Positions 53,329-63,053 of a stretch of 64,000 nt of DNA are shown piece by piece. Positions within the stretch are counted from its first letter, which is position 1, and every line of letters starts with the position of its first letter. Below the pieces are notes generated by a model. That model had not been told where the DNA came from, ran no database searches, and was given only the letters and a program-made list of their open reading frames with translations. A program made the position numbers and the translations under genes. The stretch covers positions 966,795 to 1,030,794 of the forward strand of contig NZ_JABEKT010000001.1 in NCBI RefSeq assembly GCF_013283195.1, written 5' to 3'. Source of the stretch: Ensifer adhaerens. GTDB taxonomy: Bacteria > Pseudomonadota > Alphaproteobacteria > Rhizobiales > Rhizobiaceae.

Positions 53329-53790
53329 TCACGTTTCGGAAACATCGATCCATTCGGCGCCGGTCAATTCGACGATGCGCTGCGGATTGATATGAACGGC
53401 CGCATTGGTTGCGCCGGCGGCGGGAACGACGATGTCGTAGGCCTTGAGCGACAGGTCGCAATAGATGCTGTGGGGCTTGGCAAGGCCGAACGGGCAGACG
53501 CCGCCGACCGGATGCCCGGTTTCCGCCTCGACCTCGTCGAAGCCGAGCATGCGGGCCTTGGTGCCGAAGCGGGCCTTGTATTTCTTGTTGTCGAGCCGCG
53601 CATCGCCGCGGGTCACGATCAGGATCACGTCGTCGCCGACGCGAAGTGCGAGCGTCTTGGCGATCTGGGCGGGTTCGACGCCGTGTCCTTCGGCGGCCAG
53701 CGCCACGGTGGCCGTGCTCTGTTCGAGTTCGATGACGTCGATATCCGGCGCGCGCTCGGAGAAGAACTGTTTGACGGAGGTAAGGCTCAT
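53329..53790 (-). CDS. YbaK/EbsC family protein (aminoacyl-tRNA deacylase type)
   Basis: A 153-residue protein of the YbaK/ProX family, whose members hydrolyse mischarged tRNAs such as Cys-tRNA-Pro. It has STATVALAAEGHGVEPAQIA, TLALRVGDDVILIVTRGDA, the conserved Lys in DNKKYKARFG, and the loop TGHPVGGVCPFGLA, which is diagnostic of the family. No synthetase domain is attached, so it acts in trans. It is preceded by a small unknown gene on the same strand. Confidence 0.92.
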   Translation of the reverse strand: MSLTSVKQFFSERAPDIDVIELEQSTATVALAAEGHGVEPAQIAKTLALRVGDDVILIVTRGDARLDNKKYKARFGTKARMLGFDEVEAETGHPVGGVCPFGLAKPHSIYCDLSLKAYDIVVPAAGATNAAVHINPQRIVELTGAEWIDVSET

Positions 53791-53884
53791 GATGGGACTT
53801 CAGGCTCTGGCAATGGTTTGGGGATGGCAAAAGAGCGGACGAACGCCTTCAGGCCGCGGCAGCGCTGCCGACGGCGAGGCTGTC

Positions 53885-54073
53885 TCAATCGTCGTTGGAG
53901 GCGTCAAGGTTTTCGGGGCGCGTGCCTTCCTGCTGTGTCGGCAGGTAGCCATGGGTGGTGAACCAGTTTTCGAGGATCGCCGCGATTGCCTGCTCGCGCG
54001 TCAGTTTGCCGGGATGATCGGCCATGAACGCCTTCAGCGCCGTCTCGATGTTGTCGGTGTGGAGCTCGCTCAT
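53885..54073 (-). CDS. Small hypothetical protein
   Basis: A 62-residue soluble protein: a helical N-terminal half (NIETALKAFMADHPGKLTRE, then QAIAAILENWFTTHGYL) and an acidic disordered tail. The helices resemble a small DNA- or protein-binding fold, but no family is assigned. GGAAG lies upstream of the ATG. It lies between the GlsB-like and YbaK genes, all on the minus strand, and may be cotranscribed with them. Confidence 0.65.
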   Translation of the reverse strand: MSELHTDNIETALKAFMADHPGKLTREQAIAAILENWFTTHGYLPTQQEGTRPENLDASNDD

Positions 54074-54150
54074 GATGTCTTCCTTCCGTTGGTCTCGGCA
54101 CGGCCCGCCGGGTGGCGAGCCGTCCGACTTGGATGCGTGGCGCTATGTCG

Positions 54151-54405
54151 TCACGCCTGTTTGACGATGCGGATCAGCACCAGGAGGATGACCGCGCCGA
54201 TCGTCGCGTGCAGGATCGCGGAAAGCACGCCCGTTCCAAGGCTGATGCCGATGGCGGGAAAGAGGAAACCGGCGATGAAGGCGCCGATGATGCCTACGAC
54301 CATGTTGCCGATCAGGCCGAAGCCGAATCCCTTGACGATCAGGCCGGCAAGCCAGCCGGCGATCGCACCGACAATCAGGAATACGAGAATGCTTTCGATA
54401 CCCAT
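54151..54405 (-). CDS. GlsB/YeaQ/YmgE family stress membrane protein
   Basis: An 84-residue protein with three membrane helices and the Gly-rich family pattern: VGAIAGWLAGLIVKGFGFGL, IGNMVVGIIGAFIAGFLFP and the C-terminal helix AVILLVLIRIV. Members are induced by stress such as osmotic shock or acid; the biochemical role is unclear. GGGAA precedes the ATG. It lies 381 bases from rhaI, a gap holding a palindromic repeat and a terminator. Confidence 0.93.
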   Translation of the reverse strand: MGIESILVFLIVGAIAGWLAGLIVKGFGFGLIGNMVVGIIGAFIAGFLFPAIGISLGTGVLSAILHATIGAVILLVLIRIVKQA

Positions 54406-54474
54406 GAATGGTTCCCTTTGCGTTGGATCTACTGCATGTTTCGTCTAGCCGGTTTGCGGATAAAACACGCAGCA

Positions 54475-54526
54475 TTCAAAGTGCTACAGCGACCTTTGTG
54501 CGGCCGCAGGACGCGCGGTGCTGTAG
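54475..54526. repeat. Short palindromic interspersed repeat, copy 2
   Basis: A 52-base element whose ends pair (CTACAGC / GCTGTAG) and which shares TTCAA-GTG, CAGCGACCTTTG and GACGCG with copy 1 at 43313-43365. The inner hairpin arms differ between copies but both stay complementary, which points to selection on structure or a palindromic origin. Confidence 0.7.
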
Positions 54527-54726
54527 AGGGAAAGATAGACCAGGATTTCAAATCAGATAGGGGGCAATTTCATCGCGCGGCGATTTTTTGGATGAATACG
54601 GAGATTTGTTCCAGGCAATCCAATGCCACGCGTCGAAAAGGGCCCTCAAAGGATGCTGTTACACACGCCGCATGAACCTCGCCTGAGGTCGATGCCGATC
54701 CATGGAAGCACGCGGAGGTAACGAAA

Positions 54727-54765
54727 ACATGCAGAGCAGCGGTCGTTGCTCTGCATGTTGTTTTT
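54727..54765 (-). terminator. Strong bidirectional terminator after rhaI
   Basis: Perfect 12-base arms ACATGCAGAGCA / TGCTCTGCATGT with an 8-base loop (54727-54758). Minus-strand reading gives TTTTCGTT after the stem and plus-strand reading gives TGTTTTT, so it may work both ways. It lies 28 bases past the rhaI stop. Confidence 0.85.
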
Positions 54766-54786
54766 GAGATGCGGCCGAGAAGCGTA

Positions 54787-56079
54787 TCAGACGATGCCGC
54801 CGCCACCGCCGGCGACGGCCGGTCGCTCACCGGCCACCCTGGCGCGGTAGCCGCTCGCCCGATAGGTCGCAACCGGTGCGATCGCCCCACCGCCTTCGAG
54901 GCGTGCCATCGCGAGGATTGGTTCGACGTCGGTGCGAAACGCTGCCTTCAGCGTTTCCGTTGCCATCAGCGCGTCGTTGTCCTGCTGGAAACCGTCGAGT
55001 GCCGCGCGGTCGACGAGGAGCGCCTGCGTATAGGCGCGGCAGACCTCCATCGCGCTGGTCATCAGGCTTTCGATCGGATCGGTGACATTGTGGCTCTGGT
55101 CGAGCATATGGGCGGGCTCAAACCCTTCCGCGCCACGCGCCTCCGCATCGACGAGTTCGTTGAAGACGAGAAACAGGCGATAGGGGTCGATTGAGCCGGT
55201 ATCGAGGTCGTCGTCGCCATATTTCGAATCGTTGAAGTGGAAGCCGCCGAGTTTCTTGAACTGGATCAGCCGGGCGACGATCATCTCGATATTGACGTTG
55301 GGCGCGTGGTGGCCGAGGTCGACAAGACAGAATGCCTTGGGGCCGAGTTCCTGGGCGATCAGATAGTTGGTGCCCCAGTCCTGGACGACGGTCGAATAGA
55401 AGGCCGGCTCGAACATCTTGTGTTCGGTAAAGACGCGCCAGTCGTCCGGCAGTGCGGCATAGACCGATTTCATCGCATCGAGGTAACGCTCGAACGACTT
55501 GGTGAAGTTGCTCTGGCCGGGAAAGTTGGAGCCGTCGCCGACCCAGACGGTCAGCGCCTTCGAGCCGAGCTGCCGGCCGATGTCGATGCATTCGAGATTG
55601 TGCTCGACTGCCTGGGCGCGCGTGGCCGCGTCGCTGTGCGACAGCGAACCGTACTTGTAGGAATGCGCCTGTCCGGGTGCGTCCGAAAAGGTATTGGAGT
55701 TCATCGCGTCGAAGCCGAGGCCGAGGGCGGCGCCATTCTGCTTCAGTTCGGAGATGTCGCTGACCTTGTCCCAAGGGATGTGCAGCGAGACGTTGGGCGT
55801 TGCCCGGGTCAACTGCTGGATGACGGCGCAATCTTCGAGCTTGTCGAAAATGTTGCGCGGCTCGCCCTTGCCGGGAAAGCGGGCGAAACGCGTGCCGCCG
55901 GTGCCCACGCCCCAGGAAGGCACGGCGACGCCATAGGCTGCGACCTTGCGCTTGATGGCGTCTATGTCGACGCCGCGGCGGGCCAGTCTTTCGCCAAGGC
56001 TGGCATAATCCTCGCGAAGAGCCGCCTCGCGCCGTTGGTTTTCCGCTTCGACGACGGTCTTGCCGATCATGGTATTCAT
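54787..56079 (-). CDS. rhaI: L-rhamnose isomerase (RhaI)
   Basis: RhaI converts L-rhamnose to L-rhamnulose. The 430-residue protein belongs to the TIM-barrel isomerase type of Pseudomonas stutzeri and rhizobia, not the E. coli RhaA type. Visible segments are VAVPSWGVGTGGTRFARFPG, HIPWDKVSDI, GFDAMNSNTFSD, WVGDGSNFPGQ, the metal-binding EHKMFEPAFYST, VDLGHHAPN and GGFHFNDSKYGDDDLDTG. The ATG at 56079 with GGAG upstream is preferred to a TTG three bases earlier. It is the second gene of the rhaD-rhaI unit. Confidence 0.94.
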   Translation of the reverse strand: MNTMIGKTVVEAENQRREAALREDYASLGERLARRGVDIDAIKRKVAAYGVAVPSWGVGTGGTRFARFPGKGEPRNIFDKLEDCAVIQQLTRATPNVSLHIPWDKVSDISELKQNGAALGLGFDAMNSNTFSDAPGQAHSYKYGSLSHSDAATRAQAVEHNLECIDIGRQLGSKALTVWVGDGSNFPGQSNFTKSFERYLDAMKSVYAALPDDWRVFTEHKMFEPAFYSTVVQDWGTNYLIAQELGPKAFCLVDLGHHAPNVNIEMIVARLIQFKKLGGFHFNDSKYGDDDLDTGSIDPYRLFLVFNELVDAEARGAEGFEPAHMLDQSHNVTDPIESLMTSAMEVCRAYTQALLVDRAALDGFQQDNDALMATETLKAAFRTDVEPILAMARLEGGGAIAPVATYRASGYRARVAGERPAVAGGGGGIV

Positions 56080-56092
56080 CAAAATCTCCGGC

Positions 56093-58192
<2,100 letters not shown>

Positions 58193-58280
58193 CTCGAATT
58201 CCTCCCGGTCCGTTGCCTCGCAGCTTGGCGGCCGCGTGGAGATGTGGTTGGCATCAGATCACATGGGTCGAAAGTCGTTG

Positions 58281-58351
58281 TCAATCAAAAACGATCAAAT
58301 TCGCGCATATCGCACTGCACAATGAAAAAATATGATTGATTGTGATTGACA
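58281..58351. promoter_or_regulatory. Rhamnose control region with candidate RhaR operators
   Basis: In the 202-base gap between rhaD and rhaR, TCAATCAAAAACGATCAAA (58281-58299) and TGATTGATTGTGATTGACA (58333-58351) carry the same TTGATT-like units in opposite orientation. DeoR-type regulators often bind such repeats. A TTGACA box at 58346-58351 may be the -35 of rhaR. Confidence 0.5.
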
Positions 58352-58394
58352 ATGTTTGGTCGTGATGGAAGCATGCACATTATCGGAGGAGCGG

Positions 58395-59207
58395 ATGCAC
58401 GAGAAAGAAAGACATCGGATCATTCTGTCGGCGGTTCAGGAAAAGCCCGTCGTCACGGTGCCGGAACTGGTCGACTTGACCGACAGTTCCGAGGCGACGA
58501 TCCGGCGCGATATCGCAGCACTCCATGTCCAGAAGCGACTGCGACGCGTGCGCGGCGGGGCCGAGGCGATCAATCCGCCGCAATTCGTCGGGCTGGCTGG
58601 CCGCCCCTTCAAGGTCAATGAGAGCCTGCATGCGCGGGAGAAGCAGGCGATCGCCAAGGAGGCGGTTGCGCTCTGTGAAGACGGCGAGCCGATCATCATC
58701 AATGGCGGTACGACCACCTTCCAGATGGTGCACTTTCTGACCAATCGCCGGATGCAGGTCTTCACCAACTCGTTCCCGATCGCCGAGCATCTGCTCAAGC
58801 ATTCGAAGAACACGGTGATGCTGTCGGGCGGCACGATCTACCGCGAGCAGAACATCATCTTGAGCCCCTTCGACAATGACGTGACGCGCAATTTCTATGC
58901 GCGCCGCATGTTCATGGGCGCCCAGGGGCTCGGTCCGCTCGGCCTGATGGAGGCGGATCCGCTGCTGATCCAGGCCGAACAGAAATTGATCGATCAGGCC
59001 GACGAACTCGTCGTGCTGGTCGACTCCTCGAAATTCCACAAGCGCTCCAGCCTCATCCTGTGCGGGTTGAAACGGATCGCCACTGTGATCACGGATTCGG
59101 GCATCGAGGACAGGCATGCCGCGATGCTCGAAAATGCCGGCGTGCGCCTGGTGGTCGCCAGTGCCAGGGCCGGTACGGATGCGGAGACTGCGTCCTCGAC
59201 CGCTTGA
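58395..59207 (+). CDS. rhaR: DeoR family regulator of rhamnose genes
   Basis: A 270-residue regulator with an N-terminal DeoR winged helix (RHRIILSAVQEKPVVTVPEL, SSEATIRRDIAAL, RRVRGGAEAI) and a C-terminal sugar-phosphate sensor domain (INGGTTTFQMVHFL, FTNSFPIAEHLL, MLSGGTIYREQN, ADELVVLVDSSKF). GGAGGAGCGG precedes the ATG at 58395. In R. leguminosarum the matching gene rhaR represses the rha operons; the inducer is probably rhamnose or a phosphorylated intermediate. It is divergent from rhaD. Confidence 0.92.
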   Translation: MHEKERHRIILSAVQEKPVVTVPELVDLTDSSEATIRRDIAALHVQKRLRRVRGGAEAINPPQFVGLAGRPFKVNESLHAREKQAIAKEAVALCEDGEPIIINGGTTTFQMVHFLTNRRMQVFTNSFPIAEHLLKHSKNTVMLSGGTIYREQNIILSPFDNDVTRNFYARRMFMGAQGLGPLGLMEADPLLIQAEQKLIDQADELVVLVDSSKFHKRSSLILCGLKRIATVITDSGIEDRHAAMLENAGVRLVVASARAGTDAETASSTA

Positions 59208-59332
59208 GACGGCCGAGGGGAGGGGAAGATCGGTATCGGTTGCAAAAGGCCGGGCCGGTTTCGAATTGGAGAAGGTCAGTACCGGACGATGCGGTCATCC
59301 CGATCGCGTTCCGGTCCATGGGAGGAGTGGAA

Positions 59333-60322
59333 ATGAAGATCCTGAAATCATTGATGGTCACGGCCGCCGTTTCGCTGGCGTTGATGGCCAATGCCGCGCA
59401 TGCGGAAAACAAGAAGATCGCGCTCGTCGTCAAGGCGCTCGGCATCGGCTTCTTCGAGGCCGCCAACAAGGGCGCGCAGGAAGCCGCCAAGGAACTGGGC
59501 AATGTCGAGGTGATTTACACCGGCCCGACGACGACGACCGCTGAAGGCCAGATCGAAGTGATCAACTCGCTGATCGCCCAGAAGGTCGATGCCATCGCCG
59601 TTTCCGCCAACGACACCGACGCGCTGGTTCCGGCGCTGAAGAAGGCGATGGATCGCGGCATCAAGGTCATCTCCTGGGATTCGGGCGTCGCCAAGGACGG
59701 CCGCCTGATGCACCTCAACCCGTCTTCGAGCCCGCTGATCGGCAACATGATAATCAAGCTCGCCGCCGACAATCTGCCGGAAGGTGGCGATGTCGCCGTG
59801 CTCTCGGCAACTGCGACCTCGACCAACCAGAACGTCTGGATCGAGGAAATGAAGAAGGTTCAGGGCAACTACAAGGGCATCAATGTCGTTGCGACCGTCT
59901 ACGGTGATGATCTGGCCGACAAGTCCTATCGCGAAACGCAAGGGCTCATTCAGTCCTATCCGAACCTGAAGGCGATTATCGCGCCGACCTCGGTCGGTAT
60001 CGTCGCCGCGGCGCAAGCTGTCACCGACGCTGGCAAGGTTGGCCAGATCAACGTCACCGGCCTTGGCCTTCCCTCGGAAATGGCCGGCCACGTGAAGTCG
60101 GGCGCATCCAAGTCCTTCGCGATCTGGAACCCGATCGATCTCGGCTACTCTGCAACGATGATCGCCAACGATCTCATCAACGGTGCGGAAGCCAAGCCGG
60201 GTGCGGAACTGAAAATGGGCCGAATGGGCGCCGTCAAGCTCGACGACAACAATGAAGGCGCTATGGCCGACCCGTTCGTCTACGACGCCTCGAACGTCGA
60301 AGAGTTCGCCAAGATCTTCTGA
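59333..60322 (+). CDS. rhaS: Rhamnose ABC transporter substrate-binding protein
   Basis: A 329-residue periplasmic binding protein of the ribose-type family 2. The signal peptide is MKILKSLMVTAAVSLALMAN, with cleavage near AHA-EN. The mature part has IALVVKALGIGFFEAANKGA, NSLIAQKVDAIAVSANDTDA, VISWDSGVAKDGRLMHLNPS and IIAPTSVGIVAAAQAV. GGGAGGAGTGG precedes the ATG at 59333. The name follows the R. leguminosarum locus; it is unrelated to the E. coli activator RhaS. A palindromic repeat separates it from the ATPase gene. Confidence 0.93.
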   Translation: MKILKSLMVTAAVSLALMANAAHAENKKIALVVKALGIGFFEAANKGAQEAAKELGNVEVIYTGPTTTTAEGQIEVINSLIAQKVDAIAVSANDTDALVPALKKAMDRGIKVISWDSGVAKDGRLMHLNPSSSPLIGNMIIKLAADNLPEGGDVAVLSATATSTNQNVWIEEMKKVQGNYKGINVVATVYGDDLADKSYRETQGLIQSYPNLKAIIAPTSVGIVAAAQAVTDAGKVGQINVTGLGLPSEMAGHVKSGASKSFAIWNPIDLGYSATMIANDLINGAEAKPGAELKMGRMGAVKLDDNNEGAMADPFVYDASNVEEFAKIF

Positions 60323-60348
60323 TCGGCGAGGGGCGTTTGATCGCATCC

Positions 60349-60496
60349 GCCCCTCATCCGCCTGCCGGCACCTTCTCCCCGCTTACGGGGAGAAGGGACA
60401 AGCGGCATACTCGCCCGTCCCCCTGCCACCAGTGAGTGGCTGGTTCCCAACGGACCCCCTCTCCCCGCGAGCGGGGAGAGGGTTGGGGTGAGGGGC
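60349..60496. repeat. Mosaic palindromic repeat between rhaS and rhaT
   Basis: The 148-base element has outer inverted ends (GCCCCTCATCC / GGGTGAGGGGC, one mismatch) and two inner perfect hairpins: CCTTCTCCCCG/CGGGGAGAAGG (60371-60396) and CCCTCTCCCCGC/GCGGGGAGAGGG (60457-60482). Palindromes of this CTCCCC kind are common in rhizobial and other proteobacterial genomes. Inside an operon it may stabilise the rhaS message or limit transcription into rhaT. Confidence 0.75.
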
Positions 60497-60579
60497 CATT
60501 TTCAGACTGCGGTGCGCTCGGTGTGAGGCACACAAATCAGGCGGAACTGAACTTGCTGCAGGATACGACCACATCGCGG

Positions 60580-62076
60580 ATGAAACCCGCCATCGCGCTC
60601 GAGGGGATTTCCAAGTCTTTTCCCGGCGTCAAGGCATTGTCCGATGTTTCGCTGTCGCTTTACCCGGGCTCGGTCACGGCGCTCGTCGGCGAGAACGGCG
60701 CGGGCAAGTCTACCCTCGTCAAGATCCTGACAGGGATCTACCAGCCTGATGGCGGCAGCATCCGTGTCGCCGATACGGAAACGACGTTCCCGACAGCGCT
60801 TTCGGCCGCACGCGCCGGTGTCACCGCCATTCACCAGGAAACGGTGCTGTTCGACGAGTTGTCTGTTGCCGAAAACATCTTCCTCGGCCACGCCCCGCGC
60901 AACCGTTTCGGCCTGATCGACTGGAAGAAGCTGAATGCGGATGCGCGCGCGCTGCTGCATCGCGCCGGTGCCGATTTCGATCCGACCATCCGCCTGCGCG
61001 ATCTCGGCATCGCCAAGAAACATCTGGTGGCCATCGCCCGGGCGCTCTCGGTCGACGCCCGCGTCGTGATCATGGACGAGCCGACGGCGGCGCTGTCGCA
61101 CAAGGAAATTCACGAGCTCTATGCGCTGGTCGAACGGCTGAAGGCGGACGGCAAGGCGATCCTGTTCATCAGCCACAAGTTCGACGAGATCTTCCGCATC
61201 GCCGATCGCTACACCGTGTTTCGCGACGGAACGATGGTGGGCGAGGGGCTGATCGCCGACGTCGCCCAGGACGACCTCGTGCGCATGATGGTCGGCCGCG
61301 CCGTCGGCTCGGTCTATCCGAAGGAGGATGTCGCTATCGGCGAACCGGTGCTGACGGTCTCCGGCTACCGCCACCCGACCGAATTCGAGGACATCAACTT
61401 TGAACTGCGGCGCGGCGAGATCCTCGGTTTCTACGGGCTGGTCGGTGCCGGCCGTTCCGAATTCATGCAGTCGCTGATCGGCATCACCCGCCCGTCGGCG
61501 GGCGCCATCAGGCTCGACGGCGAGATCCTGGTGATCCGAAGCCCGTCGGAGGCGATCAGGAGCGGCATCGTCTATGTGCCCGAAGAACGTGGCCGACAGG
61601 GCGCGATCATCGGCCTTCCTATCTTCCAGAACGTGACGCTGCCGTCCTTGTCTCGCACCTCACGCTCCGGCTTCCTGAAGCTTGCCAACGAGTTCGCGCT
61701 TGCACGGGAATATACCTCGAGGCTCGATCTGCGCGCCGCGTCGCTTGACCAGGATGTCGGCACGCTTTCGGGAGGCAACCAGCAGAAGGTGGTCATCGCC
61801 AAATGGCTGGCAACCAAGCCGAAGGTGATCATCTTGGACGAGCCGACCAAGGGCATCGACATCGGCTCGAAGGCCGCCGTGCACGCCTTCATGAGCGAAC
61901 TTGCGGCCCAAGGCCTCAGCGTCATCATGGTCTCATCGGAAATTCCCGAGATCATGGGCATGTCGGATCGCGTCATCGTCATGCGCGAGGGTCGCATCGC
62001 CGGCCGCTTCGAGCGCAGCGAGCTGTCGGCGGAAAAGCTGGTGCGCGCGGCCGCCGGCATCACGGAGGCCGCATGA
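60580..62076 (+). CDS. rhaT: Rhamnose ABC transporter ATP-binding protein
   Basis: A 498-residue double ATPase of the ribose/monosaccharide importer type. The first cassette has Walker A VGENGAGKSTLVKIL and Walker B VVIMDEPTAALS; its signature position reads LRDLGIAKKHLVAIARAL, a degenerate form usual in this family. The second cassette starts at about 260 with GLVGAGRSEFMQSLIG, signature TLSGGNQQKVVIAKWL and Walker B VIILDEPTKGIDIGS. The ATG at 60580 is chosen by homology; no strong ribosome site precedes it and a TTG at 60553 is possible. It overlaps rhaP by four bases. Confidence 0.92.
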   Translation: MKPAIALEGISKSFPGVKALSDVSLSLYPGSVTALVGENGAGKSTLVKILTGIYQPDGGSIRVADTETTFPTALSAARAGVTAIHQETVLFDELSVAENIFLGHAPRNRFGLIDWKKLNADARALLHRAGADFDPTIRLRDLGIAKKHLVAIARALSVDARVVIMDEPTAALSHKEIHELYALVERLKADGKAILFISHKFDEIFRIADRYTVFRDGTMVGEGLIADVAQDDLVRMMVGRAVGSVYPKEDVAIGEPVLTVSGYRHPTEFEDINFELRRGEILGFYGLVGAGRSEFMQSLIGITRPSAGAIRLDGEILVIRSPSEAIRSGIVYVPEERGRQGAIIGLPIFQNVTLPSLSRTSRSGFLKLANEFALAREYTSRLDLRAASLDQDVGTLSGGNQQKVVIAKWLATKPKVIILDEPTKGIDIGSKAAVHAFMSELAAQGLSVIMVSSEIPEIMGMSDRVIVMREGRIAGRFERSELSAEKLVRAAAGITEAA

Positions 62077-63053
62077 TGTCCAAGCTTCTGAAAAACCGTG
62101 AACTGCTCCTCGTCGGCGCGATCCTGGTGTTGATCGCCCTGATCGCCTGGCGCTTCCCACCTTTCGTCGCGCCCGCCAATCTGGCGCGTGTCTATAACGA
62201 CACCTCGATCCTGATCATCCTGGCGCTCGGCCAGATGGCCGTCATTCTGACGCGCTGCATCGACCTTTCGATGGCGGCAAACCTGGCCCTTTCCGGTATG
62301 GTCGCGGCGATGCTGAACGCGGCCTTTCCCGGCCTGCCGATCCCGGTCATCATCCTGTCGGCGATGGCGCTTGGCGCGGTCCTCGGGATGGTCAACGGCG
62401 CGCTGGTCTGGAAGCTCAACATTCCGCCGATCGTCGTCACGCTCGGCACGCTCACCATCTATCGCGGCCTGATCTTCCTCTTGACCAACGGCAAGTGGAT
62501 CAATGCCCATCAGATGAGCGATGCCTTCAAGAGCTTTCCACGCGCTGATCTTGCCGGCATTCCGGTGCTCTCCTGGCTGTCGGTCGTGATGGTCGCGGCG
62601 ATGTTCCTGGTGATGACCCGCACCCCGCTCGGGCGTGCCTTCTTTGCCGTCGGCGGCAATCCGCATGCCGCGGTCTATACCGGTATCGATGTCGGCCGCA
62701 CCCGCTTCTTCGCATATTGCCTCTCCGGCACGCTGGCCGGCCTTTCCGGCTACCTCTGGGTGTCGCGTTATGCGGTCGCCTATGTCGATATCGCTGCCGG
62801 CTTTGAGCTCGACATCATCGCCGCCTGCGTCATCGGCGGCATCTCGATTGCCGGCGGCATCGGTTCGGTGCCGGGCGCAGTGCTCGGCGCGCTGTTCCTC
62901 GGCGTCATCAAGAACGCCCTGCCGGTGATCAACATCTCGCCCTTCGCCCAGATGGCGATCTCCGGCATGGTCATCATCATTGCCGTTGCCGTCAATGCGC
63001 GGGCCGAACGGCGCAAGGGTCGCGTCATCCTCAAAAAGGCGGAGGCTGTCTGA
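62073..63053 (+). CDS. rhaP: Rhamnose ABC transporter permease
   Basis: A 326-residue inner-membrane permease of the RbsC/XylH family with about 8-10 helices. Typical segments are LGQMAVILTRCIDLSMAANL, VNGALVWKLNIPPIVVTLGT, LTIYRGLIFLLTNGKW, AVGGNPHAAVYTGIDVGRT and GGISIAGGIGSVPGAVLGAL. Its ATG overlaps the rhaT stop, and its stop overlaps the rhaQ start by one base, so the three are coupled. Confidence 0.93.
   Translation: MMSKLLKNRELLLVGAILVLIALIAWRFPPFVAPANLARVYNDTSILIILALGQMAVILTRCIDLSMAANLALSGMVAAMLNAAFPGLPIPVIILSAMALGAVLGMVNGALVWKLNIPPIVVTLGTLTIYRGLIFLLTNGKWINAHQMSDAFKSFPRADLAGIPVLSWLSVVMVAAMFLVMTRTPLGRAFFAVGGNPHAAVYTGIDVGRTRFFAYCLSGTLAGLSGYLWVSRYAVAYVDIAAGFELDIIAACVIGGISIAGGIGSVPGAVLGALFLGVIKNALPVINISPFAQMAISGMVIIIAVAVNARAERRKGRVILKKAEAV

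Larger units (their letters stand above)
54406..54786. other. Intergenic region between the GlsB-like gene and rhaI
   Basis: This 381-base gap has no credible gene. It contains copy 2 of the palindromic repeat (54475-54526), presumably the promoter of the GlsB-like gene, and the strong terminator at the end of the rhaD-rhaI unit. Confidence 0.6.

Noticed and set aside
54112-54675. A 187-codon plus-strand frame across the GlsB-like gene and intergenic repeat
   Set aside because: It crosses the antisense of a recognised membrane protein, a palindromic repeat and noncoding sequence, with no protein family pattern.
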